Below, in pieces: positions 16,325 through 25,849 of a DNA stretch of 64,000 nucleotides. How positions within the stretch are numbered: position 1 is the first letter of the stretch; each line of letters begins with the position of its first letter. The stretch is from Microbacterium saccharophilum (GTDB taxonomy: Bacteria; Actinomycetota; Actinomycetes; Actinomycetales; Microbacteriaceae): assembly GCF_007992455.1 (NCBI RefSeq), contig NZ_BKAH01000011.1, positions 1 to 64,000 on the forward strand, in the 5' to 3' direction. Made by a program: the position numbers and the translations under genes. The notes beneath the pieces are model-generated. The model was given only the letters and a program-made list of their open reading frames with translations. It made no database searches and had not been told where the DNA came from.

Positions 16325-17707
16325 ATGGAGCTTTCGACGAAGGGCGACGGGACGCAGGACCTCTGGTCCGATCCCGCGCTCGTCGATGCGTACCTTGAGA
16401 TGCGCGCCCGGGAGTACGAGGATCGGCTGACCTGGGGCGACCACGACGAGGCTGACGTCGAACCACCGGCCCTTCCTCCGGCATCCCTGGAGGACGAACT
16501 CCGAGAAGCGGAGAACGCCGTCCGCGCGAGCCGGCTCATGTCCGCGGCGCAGGACGAGATGTTCCACGGCGTGCTCCTGCGCGCGGCTGCCGACACGGTC
16601 CCCTGGCTCGGCCCCGACCCCACGCTCGACCCTGCCTGGATTCCTCCGCGCGGTGAGAGCATCGCCGCGGTCCGCGCCCGGCGACGCAGCCTCGCTGTGC
16701 GATCGGCGGCCGCCGACCTCAGCCTCCGCCTGCATGTCTCCGAGAATCACGTGCGCACCCGCGCGCATCGCGCCGAGGTGCTGAAGCGACGCTGCCCCGC
16801 CGTCTGGGCCGCGTACCGAGACGGATCGGTCCCCGAGCAGAACGCGGCGACGATCGCCGAGCTCGCCGCGAGCCTTCCGGCCGACCCGGAGATCTGGCAG
16901 GCGTTCGACGAGGGCGTCGCCGGGCCCGCGCAGGAACTCAGCCTCGGTCGCCTCCGCCGACGCGCGCGGGCGCTGCGCGAGCGCATCCACCCCGAGTCGA
17001 TCGATGAGCGCCACGCGCGCGCCGCCGAGGATCGCGCGGCCTGGTTCGACTACGACGTCGACGGCATGGGGACGATCCTCGTCTCGGCGCCGGCCGCGAA
17101 GGTCAAGGCGATCGAGGAGCGCGTCGAGGACAATGCTCGCCACCTCGCCGCGCAGCCGGACGAACAGCGCACGCTCCCGCAGCTCCGCGCCGACGTCGCC
17201 TGCGACCTGCTGCTGACCGGTGACCTCGGCCTCGGCGTCACCTCGACGGTCCGCGTCACCGTGCCGGTCATGACGCTGCTCGGCCACTCCGACGAGCCTG
17301 CGACCCTCGACGGTGTCGGTCCCATCGATCGCGACACCGCCCGCCGCCTCGCCGGGGGTGCGACAAGCTGGATTCGCGTGCTCACCGACCCGATCTCCGG
17401 CACCGTGCTCTCCGTCGACCGCACGACCCGTCGCGTCCCGCGGGACCTGCAGCGCCTCCTCGGCGTCCTCTACCCGACGTGCACCTTCCCGGGGTGCCTC
17501 CGCCCCGCGCATCGCTGCGACATCGACCATCGCACCCGCTGGACCGACGGCGGCGCCACCTCAGCGGACAATCTCGGGCCGCTCTGCCCGCACCATCACC
17601 CCCTCAAGGACGAGACGCGCTGGTCTGTAGTGCCGAACGGCACCGGCACCCTCACCTGGACGAGCCCGACGGGCGTCGTCACCGCCACCGACCCGCCGCC
17701 GTTCTGA
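16325..17707 (+). CDS. DUF222 / HNH endonuclease signature protein
   Basis: This 460-residue protein has an N-terminal helical DUF222 domain (to about residue 300). A C-terminal HNH nuclease motif runs from C386 (CTFPGC) through CDIDHRTRW to LCPHHH. The two CxxC-like pairs bind zinc, and the DH pair with the last His forms the catalytic core. Such proteins (the 13E12-repeat group of mycobacteria) occur in many copies in Actinobacteria and behave like selfish or mobile nuclease genes; their role is not established. The start is ATG 16325. A possible -10 (TAGCAT, 16313-16318) lies only a few bases upstream, so the transcript may be almost leaderless. The gene is complete. Confidence 0.92.
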   Translation: MELSTKGDGTQDLWSDPALVDAYLEMRAREYEDRLTWGDHDEADVEPPALPPASLEDELREAENAVRASRLMSAAQDEMFHGVLLRAAADTVPWLGPDPTLDPAWIPPRGESIAAVRARRRSLAVRSAAADLSLRLHVSENHVRTRAHRAEVLKRRCPAVWAAYRDGSVPEQNAATIAELAASLPADPEIWQAFDEGVAGPAQELSLGRLRRRARALRERIHPESIDERHARAAEDRAAWFDYDVDGMGTILVSAPAAKVKAIEERVEDNARHLAAQPDEQRTLPQLRADVACDLLLTGDLGLGVTSTVRVTVPVMTLLGHSDEPATLDGVGPIDRDTARRLAGGATSWIRVLTDPISGTVLSVDRTTRRVPRDLQRLLGVLYPTCTFPGCLRPAHRCDIDHRTRWTDGGATSADNLGPLCPHHHPLKDETRWSVVPNGTGTLTWTSPTGVVTATDPPPF

Positions 17708-17780
17708 TTGGGCCGACTCACGTCACCCACCGCACGGCCCCGCAGCACTCCCCGTAGGATCCCCGGCGCGCCCACCGCCC

Positions 17781-19511
17781 CTACTTGAAGATCCGCCGCC
17801 ACACGTTCGTGTCCGCGAGGTCGAGCAGCTCGTCACCCCGCCCGGACAGCACCGTCTTGAGCGCCCACATCGTGAAGCCCTTCGCCTGCGCGAGCGTGAT
17901 GGCCGGCGGGATCGACAGCTCCTCCCTCGCCGTGACGACGTCGATCAGCACGGGGCCACCGCTCGCGAACGCGGCCTCGAGGGCGGGCCGCAGCTCCGTC
18001 CCCTTCTCCACACGGATGCCGGTGATCCCCATGGCCTGCGCGACGTCCGCGAAGTTCGGGTTCTTCAGCTCGGTGCCGAACGTGACGATCCCGGCGGCCT
18101 TCATCTCCAGCTCGATGAAGTTCAGCGACGAGTTGTTGAACACGACGACGATCACCGGCAAATCGTTCTGCCGGGCGGAGAGCAGGTCGCCGAGCATCAT
18201 CGCGAGCCCGCCGTCGCCCGCGAGCGCGATCACCTGCCGCGTCCGGTCAGCGGCCTTGGCGCCGAGAGCCTGCGGCAGGGCGTTCGCCATCGACCCGTGC
18301 ACGAACGAGCCGAGCAGCCGCCGATCCCGCGTCATCGTCAGGTAGCGCGCCGCCCAGATCACCGGGCTGCCGACATCCGCCGTGAAGACGGCATCCGGCG
18401 CGGCCATCTCGTCGATCATCCGCGTCACGAACTGCGGATGCAGCGGCGTCTTGCCATCGTCGACGGCGAGGTCATCGAGCTGACGCCGGGTCTTCGCGTA
18501 GTGGTCGACGCTGTCGTTCAGATGCTTGCCACTGCGCCCCGACGCGACGAGCGGCAGCAGCGCCAGCGCGGTCTCGCGGACTCCCCCGACGACGCCGACG
18601 TCGATGGGGGTGCGCTTGCCGAGCTGCTCGCCGCGGATGTCGACCTGCACGATCTGCGCCTTCTCCGGGAAGAACTGCCGGTACGGGAAGTCGGTGCCGA
18701 GCATGAGCAGCGCGTCGCACTTCTCCATCGCCCGGTAGCCCGACGCGAAGCCGAGGAGTCCCGTCATCCCGACGTCGTACGGGTTCTCCCACTCGATGTG
18801 CTCCTTGCCGCGCAGGGCATGCACGATCGGCGCCTGCAGCGCCTCGGCGAGCGCGATCACCTCATCGTGCGCGTCGGCGACACCCGCCCCCGCGAGGATC
18901 GTCACCTTCTTCGCCCCGTTGAGCACGTCGGCGGCGGCGCGCAGCTCGGACTCCACCGGCACGACCTCGCTGAGCGCGCGGCGGATCGGCGCGGTCGGAC
19001 GGCGGTCGGGGGCGTCCTGGAAGAACAGGTCCCCCGGCACCGTGACGACCGCGACTCCGCGCTTCTCCACGGCGGAGCGCATCGCGATCTCCAGCACCCA
19101 CGGCAGCTGCGCGGGGTCGCCGACGAGCTCGGAGTAGACGCTGCACTCCCGGAACAGCTCCTGCGGGTGCGTCTCCTGGAAGTAGCCGCCGCCGATCTCG
19201 GCCGACGGGATGTGCGAGGCGATCGCCAGCACCGGCACCCGGTTGCGGTTCGCGTCGAAGAGCCCGTTGATGAAGTGCAGGTTGCCCGGGCCGCTCGACC
19301 CGGCGACGACGGCGAGCTCCCCGGTCAGTTCGGCATCCGCTCCGGCGGCGAAGGCGGCGGCCTCCTCGTGCCGCATGTGCAGCCAGTCGATCCGCCCGTC
19401 GCGCCGCAGCGCATCGGTGAACGCGTTCAGCGAGTCGCCGGCGAGCCCCCAGACGCGGGTCACTCCGGCTCGGACGAGGGTGTCGATGAAGAACTCCGCG
19501 ACGTTGGGCAT
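17781..19511 (-). CDS. poxB: Pyruvate dehydrogenase (quinone) / pyruvate oxidase, ThDP-dependent
   Basis: This 576-residue enzyme decarboxylates pyruvate to acetate and CO2 and passes electrons to the quinone pool through FAD. The N-terminal Pyr domain has HMRHEEAAAFAAGADAELTG with the catalytic Glu that activates thiamine diphosphate, then SSGPGNLHFINGLFDA. The central FAD-binding domain contains TILAGAGVADAHDE. The C-terminal PP domain carries the ThDP/Mg motif GDGGLAMMLGDL ending in FNN. I set the start at ATG 19511 (protein begins MPNVAEFFIDTL), because the 37 codons upstream in frame do not resemble the family. It lies 73 bp after dnaE2 on the same strand, so read-through from that operon is possible. 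Confidence 0.92.
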   Translation of the reverse strand: MPNVAEFFIDTLVRAGVTRVWGLAGDSLNAFTDALRRDGRIDWLHMRHEEAAAFAAGADAELTGELAVVAGSSGPGNLHFINGLFDANRNRVPVLAIASHIPSAEIGGGYFQETHPQELFRECSVYSELVGDPAQLPWVLEIAMRSAVEKRGVAVVTVPGDLFFQDAPDRRPTAPIRRALSEVVPVESELRAAADVLNGAKKVTILAGAGVADAHDEVIALAEALQAPIVHALRGKEHIEWENPYDVGMTGLLGFASGYRAMEKCDALLMLGTDFPYRQFFPEKAQIVQVDIRGEQLGKRTPIDVGVVGGVRETALALLPLVASGRSGKHLNDSVDHYAKTRRQLDDLAVDDGKTPLHPQFVTRMIDEMAAPDAVFTADVGSPVIWAARYLTMTRDRRLLGSFVHGSMANALPQALGAKAADRTRQVIALAGDGGLAMMLGDLLSARQNDLPVIVVVFNNSSLNFIELEMKAAGIVTFGTELKNPNFADVAQAMGITGIRVEKGTELRPALEAAFASGGPVLIDVVTAREELSIPPAITLAQAKGFTMWALKTVLSGRGDELLDLADTNVWRRIFK

Positions 19512-19584
19512 GCGCGCCACGGTACGCCGCGGGCGGCGGCAGCCCCAGGCCCTTGCGGACGAGGCCCGGACGTGACAGGGCGTC

Positions 19585-22500
19585 TCACCGGAAGTCGCGC
19601 GAGCGGTGCTGCACCCCCACACGGAGGTCGTCGAAGCGGTCGGCCAGCAGGTTCGTCACCCCCTCCGTCGAGCGTTCCAGGATGCCGCGGGCGATGAGCG
19701 CGGGGCTGTCGCGCAGCACCCGGCGATACCGGTTCCACACGCCGGTGGAGCAGATGACGTTGACGAGCCCGTGCTCGTCCTCGAGGTTCAGGAACGTGAC
19801 ACCGGATGCCGTCGCCGGGCGCTGCCGGTGCGTGACGAGCCCGGCGACCTCGACGCGGCGCCCGCTCTCGTGCGTGCGCAGCTCGCGGGAGGAGAGCACC
19901 CCGCGCGCATCGAGCTCGGACCGGTAGTGCGTCATGGGGTGGTCGTCGGTGGAGATCCCGGTGGCCCACAGGTCGGCGGCGAGGGTCTCGTAGCTCGTCG
20001 GATCGGGGAAGAGCGGCGGCTGCACGGCCACGAGCGAGTCCGGCAGGAACTCGATGCGGTCCTGCGCGGCATCCCCCGCCAGCCAGATGCCCTCCCGCCG
20101 CGTGACGCCGAGGCACTCGAACGCGCCTGCCGTCGCGAGCGCCTCCAGCTGCGCCGTGTTCGCACCCGTCCGCCGCACGAGATCGCGGAGGTCGCGGTAC
20201 GGCCCGCGGGCATCGCGCTCCGCGACGATCCGCTCCGCGAGCCGCGCGCCGATGCCGGTGACGGCGGCAAGGCCCAGGCGCACGGCGAACGCGCCGTCCC
20301 GGCGGTGCGCGGCCGACTCGTCCGGCGCGTCGATGTCGAACGGGGCGACCGGCGGCTGCATCCGCTCGGCGCACGCGTCGCGGCCGGTCGGCGCGCCCGC
20401 GACACCGCCCGCGAGCACCTCCAGCCCCGCCTCCACCCCTGACCGCAGCAGGTCGGGGCGGCGCACCTCCACGCCGTGCCGGCGCGCGTCGGCGACGAGG
20501 GTCGCGGGCGAATAGAAGCCCATCGGCTGGGCGCGCAGGAGCCCCGCGAGGAAGACGCCCGGGTAGTGCAGCTTGAGCCACGACGACGCGTACACGAGCA
20601 GCCCGAACGACAGCGAGTGGCTCTCCGCGAACCCGAAGTTCGCGAACGCCTGGATCTTCGTATAGATGTCGTCGGCGACCTCGCCGACGAGCCCGTTCTC
20701 CGCCATCCCGGCGTACAGCTTGCGCTTGAGCGAGTCGATGCGCTCGATGCCGCGCTTGGAGCCCATCGCGCGGCGCAGCAGATCGGCATCCTCCCCCGTC
20801 AGCCCGCCGACCGCCATCCCCATCTGCATGAGCTGCTCCTGGAAGACCGGGATGCCGAGGGTGCGCTCCAGCACCGGCCGGAGCTTCTCGTGCGCGTACG
20901 TGACCTCCTCGCGCCCGAGCTTCCGCCGCACGTACGGATGCACGGCGCCGCCCTGGATGGGCCCGGGGCGGACGAGCGCGATCTCGATCACGAGGTCGTA
21001 GAACCGGCGCGGCTGCAGGCGCGGCAGCAGCCCCATCTGCGCGCGCGACTCCACCTGGAACACCCCGATCGAGTCCGCCCGGCACAGCATGTCGTAGACG
21101 GCCTGCTCCTCCTTCGGCATCGTCGCGAGCTCCCACCGCTCCCCCGTGGCGTCCTCGATCATGTCGAAGCAGTACTGCAGCGCCGCGAGCATCCCGAGCC
21201 CCAGCAGGTCGAACTTCACCAGGCCCATCCACGCGGCGTCGTCCTTGTCCCACTGGATGACGGTGCGGTCCGCCATGCGCGCGTGCTCGATCGGGACGAC
21301 CTCGCCGACGGGCCGGTCGGTGAGCACCATCCCGCCGGAATGGATGCCGAGGTGCCGCGGCGCCTTCAGCAGCTCGGACGCGTACTCGATCACGCGGTCG
21401 GGGATGTCGTGGTCGGGCCCGGACTCGAGCATCGCCCCCCACCGCTCCACCTGCTTCGACCACGCATCCTGCTGCCCCGGCGAATGCCCGAGCGCCTTCG
21501 CCATGTCGCGGACGGCGTTCTTCGGCCGGTACTGGATGACGTTCGCGACCTGCGCCGCCCGCTCCCGCCCGTATGTGGCGTACACCCACTGGATGATCTC
21601 CTCCCGGCGGTCGGAGTCGAAGTCCACGTCGATGTCGGGCTCCTCGTCGCGCAGCGCGGAGAGGAACCGCTCGAACGGCAGCTGGTAGAAGATCGAGTCG
21701 ATCGCCGTGATGTCCAGCAGGTAGCAGACGGCGCTGTTGGCCGCCGAGCCGCGACCCTGGCACAGGATGCCGCGGCGCCGCGCCTCTTGCACGATCCCGT
21801 AGACGATGAGGAAGTACCCCGGGAAGTCCTTCTGCTCGATGACGGCGAGCTCCCGCTCGATGCGCGCCCGGTCCTTCTCCGGCAGGTCGGGGTACTTGCG
21901 CGGCACCGCGTCCCACACGAGCTTCCGCAGCCACGTCATGGGCGTGTGCCCCTCCGGGACCGGCAGCTTCGGCAGTGCGGGCTTCGCACGCCGCAGCGGA
22001 AAGGCCAGCTCGTCGGCGAGCTCGACGGTGCGAGCGACGGCGCCCGGGTAGCGGCGGAACCGCCGCGCCATCTCCGCCCCGGAGCGCAGGTGCGCGCCGG
22101 CGTGCGAGGGCAGCCACCCGTCGAGCTCGTCGAGCCCCCGGTTCGCGCGGACGGCGGCGACGGCCGCGGCCAGCTGCACCTTCTCCGGCACGGCGTAGTG
22201 CACGTTGTTGCTCGCGAGGACCGGCAACCCCCGCTCCCGGGCGAGCGCGGCCAGCAGGTCGTTGTCGCGGGAGTCGGTGGGGTTCCCGTGGTCGATGAGC
22301 TCGACGTTGACGGCGTCCGGCCCGAACAGCGCGACGAGCCGGTCGAGCGCCTCGGCGGCCGCGGCGGGTCCGCCGGCGGCGAGCGCCTGCCGGACCGTGC
22401 CCTTCCGGCATCCGGTGAGGATCGCCCAGTGCTCCCCGCCCTGCGCGGCCAGCTCGTCGAGGTCGTAGAGCGGCCGGCCCTTCTCCTGCCCGGCGAGCTG

Positions 22501-22986
22501 GGCGTGGGTGATCGCGGCGGCGAGCCGGTGATACCCCTCCTCCCCGCGGGCGAGGACGAGCAGGTGGGACCCGACCGGGTCGGGCTCGCCGTTCTGCGGC
22601 TTCGGGAGGTCGAGCGACAGCTCCGCCCCGAATACCGTCTTCACCGCGAGGTGCTCGGCGGCCTCGGCGAAGCGGACGATGCCGTAGAACCCGTCGTGGT
22701 CGGTCACCGCGAGCGCATGCAGGCCGAGCCGTTCGGCCTCCTCGGCGAGCTCCTCCGGCGAGGATGCGCCGTCGAGGAATGAGAACGACGAGTGCGCGTG
22801 CAGCTCGGCGTACGGGATCGCGGTCTCGGGACGCTCGATAGGCGGCGGTGCGTACTTCCCGCGCTTGCGCGACCAGGCGGGGCTGTCGCCGCCGTCGGCG
22901 TTCGCGGGGGTGCCCTCGGGGCGGCGCCGGTCGCTGAGCACCCGTTCCATCTCCGACCACGGCACGGCGGGGTTGTGGAAGCCCAT
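19585..22986 (-). CDS. dnaE2: Error-prone DNA polymerase III alpha subunit DnaE2
   Basis: This 1133-residue C-family polymerase is the catalytic part of the actinobacterial mutasome. The N-terminal PHP domain starts at AELHAHSSFSFLDGA (about residues 60-74). The palm catalytic aspartates are in EPDIDVDFDSDRR (about 446-458), and GRGSAANSAVCYLLDIT lies just before them. The helix-hairpin-helix and OB-fold regions form the C-terminus. It carries out translesion synthesis and damage-induced mutagenesis with ImuA' and ImuB. The start ATG 22986 overlaps the imuB stop by one base (TGATG). The frame is open far upstream, but that overlaps imuB and is not coding. It is the third gene of the SOS-controlled operon. 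Confidence 0.96.
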   Translation of the reverse strand: MGFHNPAVPWSEMERVLSDRRRPEGTPANADGGDSPAWSRKRGKYAPPPIERPETAIPYAELHAHSSFSFLDGASSPEELAEEAERLGLHALAVTDHDGFYGIVRFAEAAEHLAVKTVFGAELSLDLPKPQNGEPDPVGSHLLVLARGEEGYHRLAAAITHAQLAGQEKGRPLYDLDELAAQGGEHWAILTGCRKGTVRQALAAGGPAAAAEALDRLVALFGPDAVNVELIDHGNPTDSRDNDLLAALARERGLPVLASNNVHYAVPEKVQLAAAVAAVRANRGLDELDGWLPSHAGAHLRSGAEMARRFRRYPGAVARTVELADELAFPLRRAKPALPKLPVPEGHTPMTWLRKLVWDAVPRKYPDLPEKDRARIERELAVIEQKDFPGYFLIVYGIVQEARRRGILCQGRGSAANSAVCYLLDITAIDSIFYQLPFERFLSALRDEEPDIDVDFDSDRREEIIQWVYATYGRERAAQVANVIQYRPKNAVRDMAKALGHSPGQQDAWSKQVERWGAMLESGPDHDIPDRVIEYASELLKAPRHLGIHSGGMVLTDRPVGEVVPIEHARMADRTVIQWDKDDAAWMGLVKFDLLGLGMLAALQYCFDMIEDATGERWELATMPKEEQAVYDMLCRADSIGVFQVESRAQMGLLPRLQPRRFYDLVIEIALVRPGPIQGGAVHPYVRRKLGREEVTYAHEKLRPVLERTLGIPVFQEQLMQMGMAVGGLTGEDADLLRRAMGSKRGIERIDSLKRKLYAGMAENGLVGEVADDIYTKIQAFANFGFAESHSLSFGLLVYASSWLKLHYPGVFLAGLLRAQPMGFYSPATLVADARRHGVEVRRPDLLRSGVEAGLEVLAGGVAGAPTGRDACAERMQPPVAPFDIDAPDESAAHRRDGAFAVRLGLAAVTGIGARLAERIVAERDARGPYRDLRDLVRRTGANTAQLEALATAGAFECLGVTRREGIWLAGDAAQDRIEFLPDSLVAVQPPLFPDPTSYETLAADLWATGISTDDHPMTHYRSELDARGVLSSRELRTHESGRRVEVAGLVTHRQRPATASGVTFLNLEDEHGLVNVICSTGVWNRYRRVLRDSPALIARGILERSTEGVTNLLADRFDDLRVGVQHRSRDFR

Positions 22987-24515
22987 CAGTCGTACAGCCC
23001 TTCGGCGTGCCAGACGCCCTCCTCGCACACGAGCAGCCACGCGGTCTGCGTCATGTCGACGACCTGGAAGCGGTGCGCGCGCCGCGCCCGCGCATCCCAC
23101 CCCCGTTCGATGACCGGCCAGGGGCCCGCCCACGTCCCGATCGCGCGGGACCTGCCGCCCGCGACGAGGGCGGCGGGGGATGCCGTGAGCTCGCCGCGGC
23201 CGTCGACGGCGACCATGTCGCCGTCCTGGTCGACCACGGCGACGGGCACCTGCTCGGCGAACACCGTCGCCGGCAGCGGATCGGGCAGGCTCCCCGGCCA
23301 CGGCCGGTCGCGCGTCTGCGCGCCGACGGGCCGGTCGCCCCACGGCACGAGCATCTGCCGCTCGGCGAGCCACCGGCCGCCGCCGACGGCGGGCATGAGC
23401 ACGCCCCGGTGCCCGAGCATCGCCTGCACGCGGGACAGGGCGTGGTGCACGCGCTCCTCCGGGCCGGAGCCGAACAGGGTCGCGGTGTGGTGCGCGGCGG
23501 CGTCGACCCCCTCCGGAGCGATCCGCACCCGCGCGACGGGGCTCTTGAGCCCCTGTTCGGCGAGCTGCCAGCGCACCCGGTCCACGACGGCGGCCGCGTC
23601 GAAGGCTCCGGGATGCAGCCACACCCGGTCGCTGCGGTCGCCCCGGTCGCCGGTGAGCACGACCCGCAGCTCCGTGCAGACGAGGTCGACGGCGCCGAGC
23701 CCCGCGATGAACTCCTCCGCCGCGATGCGCATGCCGAACGCGACCTGCTCGGCCAGCTCCAGCGGCGGCTCGAAGGAGACCTCGCGGTGCAGCTCCGGCG
23801 GCGGGGTGCGCGGCGTCACGGGGCGGGAATCCGATCCGGCGGCCAGCGCGTGCAGCCGCGCCCCGCGCGGCCCGAACCGCTCGACGAGACGCTCCGGCGC
23901 CATCTCCGCCACCTGCCCGAGGGTCCGCACCCCGAGCCGCGCGAAGAGGTCGACGACGTCGTCCTCCAGCGCCGTCACCGGCAGCGGAGCGAGGAACGCG
24001 GCGGACTCCCCCGGCGGCACGATCCGCAGCGGATCCTCCCGCCGCGTCCCGGCACGCGCGGCCTGCTCGGCGGTGAACGGCCCGTCGGCGATGCCGGCGC
24101 GGACATCGGCCAGCCCCGCATCGGCGAGCGCGCCGACGAGCACCGTCGCGGCGGCCGCCTCGCCGCCGTAGAAGCGAGATGGGCCGCGGGCGCGCAGGGC
24201 GCACAGCCCGGGCTGCAGCAGCTGCACGCCCGGCGCGAGCTCTTCGAGCCGGGCGATGAGCGGTGCGAACGCGCGGTGGTCGCGCGCCTCGTCGGCCTCG
24301 ACCACGAGGAGGTGCGGGCAGCGCGCCTGCGCGTCACGCCGGCGCTGCCCGCGCCGGACGCCCTCGGCGCGGGCCGCCGCCGAGCACGCCGCGACGGCGC
24401 CCTTCGCGAACACCGCGATCGGCAGGCCCGGGTCGGGTGGATCGTCGCCGTCGCGGGTGAGGGCGACGACCGGCCAGTCCGGCACCCACACGATGAGGCT
24501 GCGGAGGGGCTCCAT
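22986..24515 (-). CDS. imuB: ImuB, catalytically dead Y-family polymerase of the mutasome
   Basis: This 509-residue Y-family polymerase-like protein opens SLIVWVPDWPVVALT, where an active polymerase would have its first metal-binding Asp (D.DxFYA). The catalytic carboxylates are therefore missing, as expected for ImuB. It serves as a hub that links DnaE2 to the beta clamp and ImuA'. RGPSRFYGGEAAA and the little-finger region are recognisable. The C-terminus ends LLVCEEGVWHAEGLYD, a common ImuB ending. It starts at ATG 24515, one base after the imuA stop, and ends overlapping dnaE2 by one base. The three genes thus form a tight operon. Confidence 0.93.
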   Translation of the reverse strand: MEPLRSLIVWVPDWPVVALTRDGDDPPDPGLPIAVFAKGAVAACSAAARAEGVRRGQRRRDAQARCPHLLVVEADEARDHRAFAPLIARLEELAPGVQLLQPGLCALRARGPSRFYGGEAAAATVLVGALADAGLADVRAGIADGPFTAEQAARAGTRREDPLRIVPPGESAAFLAPLPVTALEDDVVDLFARLGVRTLGQVAEMAPERLVERFGPRGARLHALAAGSDSRPVTPRTPPPELHREVSFEPPLELAEQVAFGMRIAAEEFIAGLGAVDLVCTELRVVLTGDRGDRSDRVWLHPGAFDAAAVVDRVRWQLAEQGLKSPVARVRIAPEGVDAAAHHTATLFGSGPEERVHHALSRVQAMLGHRGVLMPAVGGGRWLAERQMLVPWGDRPVGAQTRDRPWPGSLPDPLPATVFAEQVPVAVVDQDGDMVAVDGRGELTASPAALVAGGRSRAIGTWAGPWPVIERGWDARARRAHRFQVVDMTQTAWLLVCEEGVWHAEGLYD

Positions 24516-24516
24516 C

Positions 24517-25245
24517 TCAGCCCACCGCCCGCATCGGCATCGGGGTCGGCGCCGGTGTCCAGGTCGGCGCCGACTCCGGGCGTCTCCGGTCGTCCCGCAT
24601 CGGCGCGACCGTGCCGTCCGGCGCGGGCAGCAGCATCCGCTCGGAACGGGGGGTCGGGAACCGGCGACTGGAGACGGTCACGGTCAGCTCGCGCGCCGAC
24701 AGCATCCCGTACCCGTCGCCGAGACCCGACCACCGCGGCTCGGCGACGTCGATCATCGCCTCGGTCTGCGGCCACGGCCCCTGCACGAGCAGCACCGACC
24801 CGCGCTCCCGCATGCGGGCGGCGAGGCGGGAGATGTCGGCATCCTTCGCCCGCGCGGGCGGGCGCACCACGACGAGCGGGAGCACTTCGGCGATCGTCGC
24901 CGTCACGACCATCCAGCGCTGCCCCGGATCGGGGATCAGCACGAGACGCGACAGGTCGACGCCGACCTTCTCGGCCGCCTCGGCCCCGAACCCGGGCACG
25001 CCCACGACCCCGCACCACGACCCGGCCTGCGAGGGCTGGGCGAGCAGCGCGAACAGCAGCGACATCGACGAGCCCAGCGAATACGATGACCCGGGCCGCA
25101 GCCCGCGTCCCGGCAGCAGCCCCGCCAGCGCCGGATGCGTCGGCAGCACGGGCGCGTCCATGCGGCGCCCCTGCACCTTCTCCAGCTGGGCGCGCAGTCG
25201 CTGCACCTCCTGCACCGCAGCCGCATTCCGCACGATCGTCCTCAC
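24517..25245 (-). CDS. imuA: ImuA-like (RecA-fold) mutasome accessory protein
   Basis: This 242-residue protein resembles the actinobacterial ImuA' group. It looks like a RecA/SulA fold without a good Walker A loop (the region reads PGSSYSLGSSMSLLFALLAQ). Further family features are GSWCGVVGVPGFGAEAAE and a C-terminal polar tail. ImuA' joins ImuB and DnaE2 in SOS mutagenesis. The first start, GTG 25245, is only 10 bp from the LexA box and has no ribosome site, so either the mRNA is leaderless or a later codon (for example the Val codon at 25233) is used. It is the first gene of the imuA-imuB-dnaE2 operon. Confidence 0.88.
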   Translation of the reverse strand: MRTIVRNAAAVQEVQRLRAQLEKVQGRRMDAPVLPTHPALAGLLPGRGLRPGSSYSLGSSMSLLFALLAQPSQAGSWCGVVGVPGFGAEAAEKVGVDLSRLVLIPDPGQRWMVVTATIAEVLPLVVVRPPARAKDADISRLAARMRERGSVLLVQGPWPQTEAMIDVAEPRWSGLGDGYGMLSARELTVTVSSRRFPTPRSERMLLPAPDGTVAPMRDDRRRPESAPTWTPAPTPMPMRAVG

Positions 25246-25255
25246 TTCAACAGCT

Positions 25256-25271
25256 TAGAACCTATGTTCTA
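25256..25271 (-). promoter_or_regulatory. SOS (LexA) box controlling imuA-imuB-dnaE2
   Basis: TAGAAC-CTAT-GTTCTA is a perfect palindrome with 6-bp arms. It contains the actinobacterial LexA core GAAC-N4-GTTC. It ends 10 bp upstream of the imuA start. LexA control of this operon is established in mycobacteria and other bacteria, so damage induction is very likely here. Confidence 0.92.
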
Positions 25272-25351
25272 GTTCCTCAATGCTGTCTTCGAAGATACGG
25301 ACGACCTCCGACATCGGCATCCGTGCGGAGGATGCCGGCCGAATCGGGCGG

Positions 25352-25849
25352 TCAGGCGGCCAGCGCCAGGTACGGCTCCCAGACCGGATCGCCGCGTTCG
25401 GTGCCGCGGACCGTCCACTGCGCGCCGCGCGGCGGCTGCGGGATGATGCGCAGCTGCCAGCCCATCTCCTGCGGCGTGCGGCTGCCCTTGGCGTTGTTGC
25501 ACCGGAGGCAGCAGGCGACGAGGTTCTCCCAGGAGTCCGCCCCGCCACGCGAGCGCGGCAGCACGTGGTCGATCGTCGTGGCGCTCTTCGCGCAGTACCC
25601 GCAGCGGTGCCCGTCACGGCGCAGCACGCCGCGCCGCGTCACGGGGACGCGCCGGGCGCCGGGCACCCGCACGTATCTGGTCAGCAGGATCACCGCCGGT
25701 CGGTCGTAGGAGGCGCGGGTTCCCCAGACGGGATCACCGTCCACCCGTTCGATCACGGTCGCCTTGTCGTTCATCACGAGCACGAGGGCTCGTTTGAACG
25801 ACACGACGGCCAGCGGTTCATATCCTGCGTTCAGCACCAGGGTGCGCAT
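25352..25849 (-). CDS. HNH endonuclease family protein
   Basis: This 165-residue protein is of the type found once in most Actinobacteria. It starts [20 protein letters not shown]. The HNH core comprises [20 protein letters not shown] and [10 protein letters not shown], giving two zinc-binding Cys pairs, the catalytic DH and the final N/K. The physiological role is not known; the strong conservation suggests a housekeeping rather than a mobile function. The start is ATG 25849. It is transcribed toward imuA but 80 bp plus the SOS box separate them, so it is not part of that operon. Confidence 0.9.
   Translation of the reverse strand: MRTLVLNAGYEPLAVVSFKRALVLVMNDKATVIERVDGDPVWGTRASYDRPAVILLTRYVRVPGARRVPVTRRGVLRRDGHRCGYCAKSATTIDHVLPRSRGGADSWENLVACCLRCNNAKGSRTPQEMGWQLRIIPQPPRGAQWTVRGTERGDPVWEPYLALAA

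Noticed and set aside
16319..17530. Minus-strand open frame opposite the DUF222/HNH gene
   Set aside because: It is a shadow. The plus-strand frame has the complete HNH motif.
18297..19697. Plus-strand 466-codon open frame opposite poxB
   Set aside because: It is antisense to a clear ThDP enzyme, of Arg/Asp/His-rich composition without motifs.
20476..22782. Long open frame on the plus strand opposite dnaE2 (768 codons)
   Set aside because: Its composition is Arg/Val/Glu-rich noise created by GC-rich codon bias opposite a certain polymerase gene. It has no recognisable domain.
22987..24204. N-terminal extension of dnaE2 into imuB
   Set aside because: The frame is open, but its translation is Arg/Ala noise, and it overlaps a clear imuB reading frame. 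The ATG at 22986 starts in the family-typical way.
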